Below are positions 1-5,229 of a DNA stretch of 5,229 bases, in pieces. The notes under the pieces were generated by a model, which ran no database searches, was not told the origin of the DNA, and worked only from the letters and a program-made list of their open reading frames with translations. Positions within the stretch are counted from its first letter, which is position 1. Each line of letters opens with the position of its first letter. This DNA comes from MAG-120531 sp041163765 (GTDB lineage: Bacteria; Bacteroidota; Bacteroidia; Flavobacteriales; Flavobacteriaceae). The stretch is from positions 1 through 5,229 of the forward strand of contig JBEAQS010000074.1 of assembly GCA_041163765.1 (NCBI GenBank), given 5' to 3'. Position numbers and translations under genes: made by a program.

Positions 1-1026
1 GATCCGCGCCCTCATGGCCGCGTTGTTTTCGCCGATACCTGCAGTAAACACGAGCGCATCCAGACCGCCTAAGGCAGCGGTATAGGCGCCGATGTATTTT
101 TGAATTCGGTAGGCGTTCAATGTCAAAGCCTCTTGTGCTTCGGGACTTCCTGCCAGGGCCATAGCTTCAATATCCCTGAGATCACTGTATCCAGTAAGCC
201 CGAGCATTCCGCTGTTTTTGGTCAGCAGTTCTTTTACCGCAGCAGCACTCATGCCTTTTTGTTCGATCAAGTAGAAGATTACTGCTGGATCGATATCCCC
301 ACTTCGTGTACCCATGACTAACCCGGTCAGGGGGCCGAAGCCCATGGAGTGATCTACAGGCTGGCCTGCTTCCAGCGCAGTCGCGCTACATCCGTTGCCT
401 AAATGTAGGTTGATCACTTTTGCCTTTGGATTTTGTAAGTGGTTGAGCGTCTTTTGAGCCACGAATTCATGGGAAATACCGTGGAATCCAAATACCCTTA
501 GTTGGTGTTGGGTGGCAAATTCAGGATTGATGGCCCATTGTTGGGCTTTTTTTGGCAAATTATGGTAGAACGCAGTGTCAAAAACAGCCACTTGAGCCGC
601 ATCGGGGAACAAGTTTTTGGCCACTTCGATGCCTTGGGCGTTGGCCGGATTATGTAGGGGAGCCAAAGGTGATAATGCGTGAATGGCCTCAAGAACTGAT
701 GAGTCAATCAATGTCGTTTCGTAAAACTTAAGTCCGCCATGTACCACCCTATGCCCGACGGCGTCAATGTCTTGGACATTTTTGATCACTCCAGCAGTAC
801 CTTGAAGCACTTCCATCATCCAGGATAACGCCTGTTGATGATCTGCTGCGTGTCTTTGTTCGGTGCATTGTTCCGCTCTAAAGGACACGTTTAATTCAGC
901 TAAGGCTAAACCAATTTTTTCGACCTGACCCTGGGCCAATACTGAGGCCTCAGGCATATCAAACAGTTGAAACTTCAGGGAGGAGCTCCCAGAGTTGAGT
1001 ACGAGTATTCTTTTGGATTTAGGCAT
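1..1026 (-). CDS. ackA: Acetate kinase, C-terminus cut by the window edge
   Basis: Cytoplasmic acetate kinase, which interconverts acetyl phosphate + ADP and acetate + ATP. The reading frame is open from ATG 1026-1024 to the left edge, giving 342 residues of a family usually about 400 long. Family landmarks appear in order: ILVLNSGSSSLKF (7-19, with Asn11), GHRVVHGG (91-98, with Arg93), FDTAF (149-153, with Asp150), HGISH (182-186), HLGNG, MGTRSGDIDP (with Arg241) and FTAGIGEN (327-334). These residues correspond to the nucleotide- and acetate-site residues known from Methanosarcina AckA. The late catalytic Glu lies beyond the edge and cannot be checked. The start is chosen because the LVLNSGSSS strand follows six residues later, as in relatives. 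An AAGGA four bases upstream (1031-1035) may serve as ribosome binding site. The start overlaps the pta stop by 8 bp, indicating one operon with coupled translation. Identification is secure. Confidence 0.97.
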   Translation of the reverse strand, partial: MPKSKRILVLNSGSSSLKFQLFDMPEASVLAQGQVEKIGLALAELNVSFRAEQCTEQRHAADHQQALSWMMEVLQGTAGVIKNVQDIDAVGHRVVHGGLKFYETTLIDSSVLEAIHALSPLAPLHNPANAQGIEVAKNLFPDAAQVAVFDTAFYHNLPKKAQQWAINPEFATQHQLRVFGFHGISHEFVAQKTLNHLQNPKAKVINLHLGNGCSATALEAGQPVDHSMGFGPLTGLVMGTRSGDIDPAVIFYLIEQKGMSAAAVKELLTKNSGMLGLTGYSDLRDIEAMALAGSPEAQEALTLNAYRIQKYIGAYTAALGGLDALVFTAGIGENNAAMRARI

Positions 1027-3118
1027 CTATTCCTTGGGCTTGTATGGCGGTGAGTACCACGGTATTAAACACGTCATCAACCGTACAACCTCTGCTGAGG
1101 TCGTTGACCGGTTTGTTGAGTCCCTGAAGCATCGGGCCAATCGCCATAGCACCAGTTTCTCTCTGCACTGCTTTGTACGTGTTATTTCCTGTGTTGAGGT
1201 CAGGAAAAATCAGCACACTGGCCTGTCCAGCCACTTCGGATTGGGGCAATTTACTTTTTCCCACCAGTGGATCAACAGCAGCGTCGTATTGGATGGGCCC
1301 TTCGATCTTTAAATCGGGTCTTAACTGGCGCACCAGTTCTGTGGCCTGACGCACCCGATCTACGTCCACCCCTTTTCCTGAGCTCCCAGAAGAGTAGGAA
1401 AGCATGGCGATACGCGGTTCTATACCAAAAGCTTGGCTGCTCCTTGCCGAAGAAATGGCGATTTCAGCCAGTTCTTCCGCACTTGGATTTGGATTGATTG
1501 CACAGTCGCCAAATACGGAGACCCGATCCGGTAAACACATAAAAAACACGGAGGAAACCACCGATACACCAGGCTTGGTTTTGATGAATTGAAGCGCGGG
1601 TAAGATTGTGTGCTGAGTGGTGTGCATCGCTCCCGACACCATGCCGTCTGCATCGCCTTTGTAAATCATCATGGTGCCGAAATAGGAGACGTCTGCCATA
1701 GCGTCCCGGGCCATGTCCAGGTTGACATTTTTGTGTTTGCGCAAGGCGTGATACGTCTGCGCATAGTCTTCATATCGCTCATCCATGACTGGATTGATCA
1801 CCTCTATGAGTTGCCAAGGAATATCCAAGCCTAATTCAGCCGCTTTTTGACGAATCACCCCCGGATCACCCAAAAGAACTAAGTCGACTAAATCCATAGC
1901 CAAAAGTCGGGCAGAGGCCTCTAGTATTCTCGGATCTGTACCCTCGGGAAGCACAATTTTTTTTCTCGCTTTCCGCGCCTTTTGAATCAAACTGAATTGA
2001 AACATACGCGGGGTCAGCAACTTGCTCTCGTAGGCCAGCAATTTATCCATCAATTCCTCACCGGGAATATGGGCTTGGAAAGCGGCGATGGTCGCGTCGA
2101 TTTTGGCCCGGTTTAAGGCGTAAATAACCGGTTTGATATTGCCGATTTTATTGACCACTTCAAAAGTGCCCTCTTGTACTGCAATCACCGGTACCACAGC
2201 GCTCAAACCTTCGATAAGTTTGGCGATAGGTTCCTCGGGTTCTAATCCTCCGGTCAGCACTATTCCAGCGATTTGCGGGTAATTAACCGATAAATGGGCT
2301 TGTAATACCCCCAAAATAATGTCCGCTCGGTCGCCAGGAGTAATCACCAAGCAGTCGTTTTTTAAATGGGTAAGAAAGTGTCTAAGCTGCATGGCGCCTA
2401 CCGCAAAACTTCCCGTTCGGTTGGTCATTAATTCACTGCCAAAAAGCACTTTTGCTTTGAGTTTTTCAGCGATTTCTTTTATGGTAGGCTGGGCCAACAA
2501 TTCAATTTTGGGCACCGCGTACACCCCAACTTGTGGGGGCATAAGCGCTTTGAGTTCTTCTACTACCCATTCCAGGTTTTCCGGCATGATTTTGTTGGCG
2601 ACTACGGCCAATACTTGAACATCTTCCTCTTCAAAACTGTGGTAGGCCAGCCGAAGACTTCCAGCAAATTCCTCCATGTTTTTTCCCACACCAGAGCGAA
2701 TCAATAAGGCGGGAATACCTAGGTTTTTGGCGATGGTTACATTAAAATCAAATTCAAATACGGTGCCTTCCCCCAAAAAATCACTCCCTTCAACCACTAC
2801 AAAATCGTAGTGCGTCTCCAGGTGTTTGTATTGAGCGATGATGGCATCGATTACCTCGATTTCCCGACCTGCGTTGCGCTCAGCGATGAGTTGTGATCTC
2901 CCAAAAACATAGGCGCTGTCATAGGGTTGCTCCAAGTTGAAATACGTCAACATCGTATCGATGTGGTTGTCCCGATCACCATCGGGCAGGTCCTCGATCA
3001 CTGGCCGAAAATAGGCTACTTTAGGTCTGATCCCTAAAGCGTGTTGCATCAGTCCTATGGATAATATGGATTTGCCGCTGTGGGCTTCCAGGGTAGCTAT
3101 GTAAATACCTTTGGTCAT
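1019..3118 (-). CDS. pta: Phosphate acetyltransferase, long three-domain form
   Basis: Cytoplasmic phosphotransacetylase (acetyl-CoA + phosphate to acetyl phosphate + CoA), partner of the acetate kinase that follows. At 699 residues it is the long form, close to the roughly 714 of E. coli Pta. Residues 1-220 are a P-loop dethiobiotin-synthetase-like domain with a Walker-A-like EAHSGKS at 11-17. Residues about 225-340 are the DRTGG domain, seen as NRTGSFAVGAM (233-243) and VITPGDRADII (258-268). The catalytic PTA/PTB domain runs from about 370 to 695, with KIVLPEG (387-393), DGMVSGAMHTT (491-501), LIFPDLNTGN (636-645) and GLNKPVNDLSRG (666-677). Ser675, Arg676 and Asp682 align with Ser309, Arg310 and Asp316 of Methanosarcina Pta. 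In E. coli the N-terminal part is associated with allosteric control; here that is inferred. ATG 3118-3116 directly precedes the first beta strand and has no clear Shine-Dalgarno. The stop lies inside the ackA start region. Confidence 0.97.
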   Translation of the reverse strand: MTKGIYIATLEAHSGKSILSIGLMQHALGIRPKVAYFRPVIEDLPDGDRDNHIDTMLTYFNLEQPYDSAYVFGRSQLIAERNAGREIEVIDAIIAQYKHLETHYDFVVVEGSDFLGEGTVFEFDFNVTIAKNLGIPALLIRSGVGKNMEEFAGSLRLAYHSFEEEDVQVLAVVANKIMPENLEWVVEELKALMPPQVGVYAVPKIELLAQPTIKEIAEKLKAKVLFGSELMTNRTGSFAVGAMQLRHFLTHLKNDCLVITPGDRADIILGVLQAHLSVNYPQIAGIVLTGGLEPEEPIAKLIEGLSAVVPVIAVQEGTFEVVNKIGNIKPVIYALNRAKIDATIAAFQAHIPGEELMDKLLAYESKLLTPRMFQFSLIQKARKARKKIVLPEGTDPRILEASARLLAMDLVDLVLLGDPGVIRQKAAELGLDIPWQLIEVINPVMDERYEDYAQTYHALRKHKNVNLDMARDAMADVSYFGTMMIYKGDADGMVSGAMHTTQHTILPALQFIKTKPGVSVVSSVFFMCLPDRVSVFGDCAINPNPSAEELAEIAISSARSSQAFGIEPRIAMLSYSSGSSGKGVDVDRVRQATELVRQLRPDLKIEGPIQYDAAVDPLVGKSKLPQSEVAGQASVLIFPDLNTGNNTYKAVQRETGAMAIGPMLQGLNKPVNDLSRGCTVDDVFNTVVLTAIQAQGIDA

Positions 3119-3219
3119 GAGTGGAGCGTATTTGACGGCAAATTTCGGTCATTACGCGCAATTCTCCCCGATTTTATGCCCTCAATATGTGTTACCCAGG
3201 TAACCGATAAGTTTTTTGC
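3119..3219 (-). promoter_or_regulatory. Gap upstream of pta-ackA with a short palindrome; promoter not resolved
   Basis: This 101-bp gap separates the barrel-protein stop from the pta start and is the natural place for a pta-ackA promoter. A perfect inverted repeat, GTTACC-CA-GGTAAC, lies at 3191-3204. Its two-base centre suits a protein-binding site better than an RNA hairpin. Read on the minus strand, GAAATTTG (3146-3139) matches seven of the eight positions of the Bacteroidota -7 element TAnnTTTG when the two n positions are counted as free, but I see no -33 TTTG at the proper distance, so this is weak. There is no GC-rich hairpin followed by a T-run, so read-through from the upstream gene pair into pta cannot be excluded. 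Confidence 0.3.
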
Positions 3220-4230
3220 CTAGCGCACGCTCAAAGCAACCCCTAAAGAAGCCGTTTGGTATTCTTGAAGGCTGTATTGACCATAGATCTTGATCAAGGG
3301 CAGATTAACACGTAGGCCAAGTGTTCCCAAGGCGCTATGCGCTTTGTAACCCAATTGAATAGGATCTTTGATCTGTTCACTTCTAGACACATCTAGACCA
3401 CCAATATTTTGCGTGTAGGTAAGGTCATAGGATCCAATCATTCCGAGTTCTGCACTTCCCCCGCTGTAGCCCACAGCTCCATAAACGCTGATGATGGGAA
3501 AATCCAAAGAGCCGAGTACTTGCAGCGTGTAGGTGCTCATGGTGAAATCTACATAGGTGCCCGCTCCAGCATCAGGCAAGTCATAACGGATGTCCATTTG
3601 GCTTCGGGCAGCCAAAACCGACACGTTGAGCGGTAGGCGGTCCAATGGCCCTAGGTACTGAGTCAGATCGTGCTTTAAACCAAGGCCCCAAAGACCGAGG
3701 TTGGTGCCTTCCAGGTTTATTTCCGGCACAAAGCGAACCGTAATATCTGTATTGAACCAGGCGCCAACACTTAGTTGAACGGTAGGTGTGGGCATGCCCT
3801 GAACAGGCAAGTCGCTGGCTGCACCACCGGGAAAGTCCAAGTCAGCTTCCAAATCAGGGGTGTTGTTCCCTGTGGGAATGCGCACAGCTAAAGCTTGAGA
3901 TTGAGCCTCTCCAAACAAGGTAGGGAGTCCATTTTGCGGAACCTCGGTAAAGCGAAGTCCTTTGGGTATAAACCTCACATCTAGGTCGCTGACTAAACTT
4001 ACCCCAGCACCTATGGTCAAATCAAATCCCAACGGTTTGTGTGTTTTAGCGGTATGCGCCCATCCGGTATTTTGTCCGTAAATCAACGATTTGCCCAGTG
4101 GCTGGGTATACCCCTGCAGGAGAATTTCCGCATCTTCCTTGGCCAATAACAACGTTTCAATTCCGTCAAAAAGTTGTGCTTGCGCCAGCAAAGGCAGCAT
4201 AAGCAAGGAGCTAATTAACCATTTTTTCAT
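3220..4230 (-). CDS. Putative outer-membrane beta-barrel protein, DUF6588-like
   Basis: Secreted protein of 336 residues, probably an outer-membrane barrel; its function is unknown. A type I signal peptide is clear: MKKW, a hydrophobic stretch LISSLLMLPLL (5-15), and a likely cut after Ala-Gln-Ala (16-18). The mature N-terminus has a short helix-like segment followed by GYTQPLGKSLIYG and NTGWAHTAKTHKPLGFDLT (54-72). That layout recalls Bacteroidota proteins annotated DUF6588, which I recognise by style rather than by search. The rest alternates hydrophobic and polar residues in strand-sized pieces separated by Gly/Asp/Asn turns, for example LSVGAWFNTDITVRFVP (153-169), and ends in an amphipathic strand, ASLGVALSVR. 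ATG 4230-4228 is preferred because it begins a textbook signal peptide. It sits inside the 3' end of the phosphatase gene, overlapping by 20 bp, so translation may be coupled. No Shine-Dalgarno is visible; the upstream sequence is A-rich. Confidence 0.8.
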   Translation of the reverse strand: MKKWLISSLLMLPLLAQAQLFDGIETLLLAKEDAEILLQGYTQPLGKSLIYGQNTGWAHTAKTHKPLGFDLTIGAGVSLVSDLDVRFIPKGLRFTEVPQNGLPTLFGEAQSQALAVRIPTGNNTPDLEADLDFPGGAASDLPVQGMPTPTVQLSVGAWFNTDITVRFVPEINLEGTNLGLWGLGLKHDLTQYLGPLDRLPLNVSVLAARSQMDIRYDLPDAGAGTYVDFTMSTYTLQVLGSLDFPIISVYGAVGYSGGSAELGMIGSYDLTYTQNIGGLDVSRSEQIKDPIQLGYKAHSALGTLGLRVNLPLIKIYGQYSLQEYQTASLGVALSVR

Positions 4231-4756
4231 CGGTTGTTTTCTTAAAGGGTTCTGTGTTTATTTTGTAGTGTTGCCAAGACCCCGGTTGTCCGCTCACCAC
4301 GAGTACACTGCCGTATTCAGCATCTGGATAGTCCGCGTAAAAATCACGTCCAATTAAGGCGTTGGCTAGTTTGGGTATGGTGTTGCTGTGGCCTACAATA
4401 ACGAACGTTTGTGGTCGCTCACTCAAAGTAATCCAATCCAAGGGGCTTTTGGCTGTTGGGAGGTACTCCTGCACCTCTAGTCGATAGGCCCTGGCCCAGG
4501 GTTGTGCCGTGTTTTTGGTGCGTAAAAATGGTGTACTGTAGACAGCATCCACCTGGGGTAACTGGAGCACTTTAAGCCAATCATTGGCTCTGGCCCAACC
4601 TTCAGGGGTTAGATCAGGATTTTTATCACGTGGATTTTCCGTTTGTTTCTCTGCGTGTCTAAGCAAAACAAAGGTAGTCTGACTCCAGGATACTTGGGCG
4701 TAAAACACTGCCGATAAGATGGAGATGAGCCGTAGAAATTGCATCGTTTTTTTCAT
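4211..4756 (-). CDS. Secreted histidine phosphatase (phosphoglycerate-mutase-like fold)
   Basis: Histidine phosphatase superfamily protein, 181 residues, predicted periplasmic or exported. The signal peptide has MKK, a hydrophobic core LISILSAVFYAQV (10-22) and a likely cut after Ser-Trp-Ser (23-25). The catalytic motif LLRHAEK (31-37) supplies Arg33 and the phosphate-accepting His34. YSTPFLRTKNTA (73-84) supplies the second Arg, Arg79, and VGHSNT (121-126) supplies the second active-site His123. The spacing suits a small single-domain member like SixA rather than a full phosphoglycerate mutase. The substrate cannot be told from sequence; the signal peptide argues against a glycolytic role. 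A second in-frame ATG at residue 5 (4744-4742) would also leave a usable signal peptide. A promoter-like TACATTTG lies just five bases upstream of the first ATG. The gene runs into the barrel-protein gene with a 20-bp overlap, suggesting co-expression. Confidence 0.92.
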   Translation of the reverse strand: MKKTMQFLRLISILSAVFYAQVSWSQTTFVLLRHAEKQTENPRDKNPDLTPEGWARANDWLKVLQLPQVDAVYSTPFLRTKNTAQPWARAYRLEVQEYLPTAKSPLDWITLSERPQTFVIVGHSNTIPKLANALIGRDFYADYPDAEYGSVLVVSGQPGSWQHYKINTEPFKKTTDEKMVN

Positions 4757-4760
4757 AGTT

Positions 4761-4768
4761 CAAATGTA
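4761..4768 (-). promoter_or_regulatory. Candidate -7 promoter element for the phosphatase / barrel-protein pair
   Basis: On the minus strand these bases read TACATTTG, an exact match to the Bacteroidota -7 consensus TAnnTTTG. No TTTG or TTG is found 19-21 bases upstream, so only half of the promoter is present. If the element works, transcription would begin about at the annotated ATG, giving a nearly leaderless message or favouring the second ATG at 4744-4742. The element lies within a perfect 12-bp palindrome at 4762-4773. Confidence 0.4.
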
Positions 4769-4773
4769 CATTT
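4762..4773. repeat. Perfect 12-bp palindrome in the divergent gap
   Basis: AAATGTACATTT reads the same on both strands, centred between 4767 and 4768. It overlaps the TACATTTG element of the leftward genes and reads TACATTTT on the plus strand. It could be an operator, an incidental product of the promoter motif, or chance in an AT-rich spot. No second copy was seen in the window. Confidence 0.45.
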
Positions 4774-4798
4774 TTTAGAGATTGCGGGGGCGTTGCTT

Positions 4799-4829
4799 TT
4801 TGGCAAGCCGCTGATTTGGTGTATATTCG
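4799..4829 (+). promoter_or_regulatory. Candidate promoter of the prolyl oligopeptidase gene
   Basis: TTTG at 4799-4802 is followed 19 bases later by TATATTCG at 4822-4829. The Bacteroidota primary-sigma promoter is TTTG, about 19-21 bases, then TAnnTTTG; here the -7 box has a single mismatch (C for T at the seventh base) and the spacing is right. Transcription would start about 4834-4837, leaving a leader of roughly 20 bases before the ATG at 4856. No Shine-Dalgarno is obvious in that leader. Confidence 0.5.
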
Positions 4830-4855
4830 TGAGAAGAACCCCTAAATTGTTATGG

Positions 4856-5229
4856 ATGAAAAATTGGTCATTAATCACCCTCACGGCATTGGCCGGACTG
4901 TATATAAGCGCTTGTTCCACTAAAGAACCTATTGTTGTGACCTACCCAGAAACTGCTCAAATCCCCGTTGTTGACACCTTATTTGGCACGGTGATAGAAG
5001 ATCCCTATCGTTGGTTGGAAGATGACAGAAGTCCAGAGACGGAAGCTTGGGTGACTGCTCAAAACAAAGTCACTTTTGGTTATTTGGATCAAATTCCTTT
5101 TAGAGAGGACCTCAAAAAAAGATTGGAAAAGCTATGGAATTACGAGAAAGTAGGTGCGCCCTTTGTTGAAGGGGAGTACACGTACTTTTATAAAAACGAT
5201 GGTTTGCAGAACCAATACGTCCTCTACCG
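4856..5229 (+). CDS. Prolyl oligopeptidase family (S9A) lipoprotein, N-terminal part
   Basis: N-terminal 124 residues of a serine peptidase that cuts short peptides after proline; the full family length is about 700, so most of it, including the Ser-Asp-His triad, lies beyond the right edge. The frame starts at the second of two overlapping ATGs (4856), which gives MKNW, a hydrophobic stretch and the lipobox ISAC with Cys20. The first ATG (4852) opens another frame that stops after 23 codons. After Cys20 the sequence STKEP suggests an anchored, probably outer-membrane, lipoprotein. The family signature is EDPYRWLEDDRSPETEAWV (48-66) followed by TAQN (67-70). This is the conserved start of the S9A propeller domain, and similar DPYRWLED motifs open most prolyl oligopeptidases. 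Further on, FREDLKKRLEKLWNYEKVG and YTYFYKNDGLQNQYVLY also fit. The gene diverges from the phosphatase across a 99-bp gap and has its own promoter candidate. Confidence 0.93.
   Translation, partial: MKNWSLITLTALAGLYISACSTKEPIVVTYPETAQIPVVDTLFGTVIEDPYRWLEDDRSPETEAWVTAQNKVTFGYLDQIPFREDLKKRLEKLWNYEKVGAPFVEGEYTYFYKNDGLQNQYVLY

Noticed and set aside
100..707. Open frames at 100-321 (+) and 498-707 (-).
   Set aside because: Both fall inside ackA, whose own frame is continuous and carries all the family motifs.
995..2618. Several plus-strand open frames of 62-105 codons (for example 995-1312, 1610-1834, 2319-2618) opposite pta.
   Set aside because: They lie antisense to a well-conserved enzyme gene, show no family features and have compositions expected of shadow frames.
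3382..3396. TCTAGA repeated within 15 bases.
   Set aside because: It encodes part of an ordinary barrel loop; two six-base copies in a coding region are well explained by chance.
3409..4357. Plus-strand open frames at 3409-3636 and 4091-4357.
   Set aside because: They are antisense to the barrel-protein and phosphatase genes, which have clear signal peptides and, for the phosphatase, catalytic motifs.
1..4756. Idea that the histidine phosphatase and Pta-AckA together form an acetyl-phosphate signalling module.
   Set aside because: The phosphatase has a signal peptide and would be outside the cytoplasm where acetyl phosphate is made; nearness alone is not evidence.
4793..4806. Possible hairpin TTGC-TTTTTG-GCAA in the divergent gap.
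   Set aside because: Four pairs with a six-base loop are too weak for a terminator, and no gene ends there.
4852..4923. Short frame from the first ATG at 4852.
   Set aside because: It stops after 23 codons with no recognisable content; the ATG four bases on opens a lipoprotein signal and the S9A domain.

Overview
The window looks like an ordinary housekeeping stretch of a Bacteroidota chromosome. Four things point that way: a Bacteroidota-style outer-membrane protein resembling the DUF6588 family, a secreted RHAEK-type histidine phosphatase, a TTTG-N19-TAnnTTTG-like promoter of the kind used by the Bacteroidota primary sigma factor, and start codons mostly without a strong Shine-Dalgarno. 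Moderate GC and the protein style would fit a Saprospiria- or Cytophagia-like member, but that finer placement is only a guess.

Layout: four genes lie on the minus strand and one on the plus strand. Read in the direction of minus-strand transcription, from right to left, they are: a secreted histidine phosphatase (4756-4211); a DUF6588-like outer-membrane barrel protein (4230-3220) that overlaps it by 20 bp; a 101-bp gap; a long-form phosphate acetyltransferase, pta (3118-1019); and acetate kinase, ackA (1026 to the left edge), which overlaps pta by 8 bp and lacks its C-terminus because the window ends. To the right, diverging from the phosphatase across a 99-bp gap, a prolyl-oligopeptidase-type lipoprotein starts at 4856 and runs off the right edge.

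How the genes work together: Pta and AckA form the acetyl-CoA / acetyl phosphate / acetate pathway, which yields ATP by substrate-level phosphorylation or, in reverse, activates acetate. Their overlap implies coupled translation. The phosphatase and the barrel protein both carry signal peptides and overlap, so they are probably co-transcribed cell-envelope genes, but no shared function can be read from the sequence. The peptidase is probably an outer-membrane lipoprotein that degrades proline-containing oligopeptides.

No RNA gene, mobile element, CRISPR array or long repeat is visible. I found no convincing new system. The points worth a second look are small: two short perfect palindromes in the two intergenic gaps, a promoter element almost touching a start codon, and the 20-bp overlap of two envelope genes.
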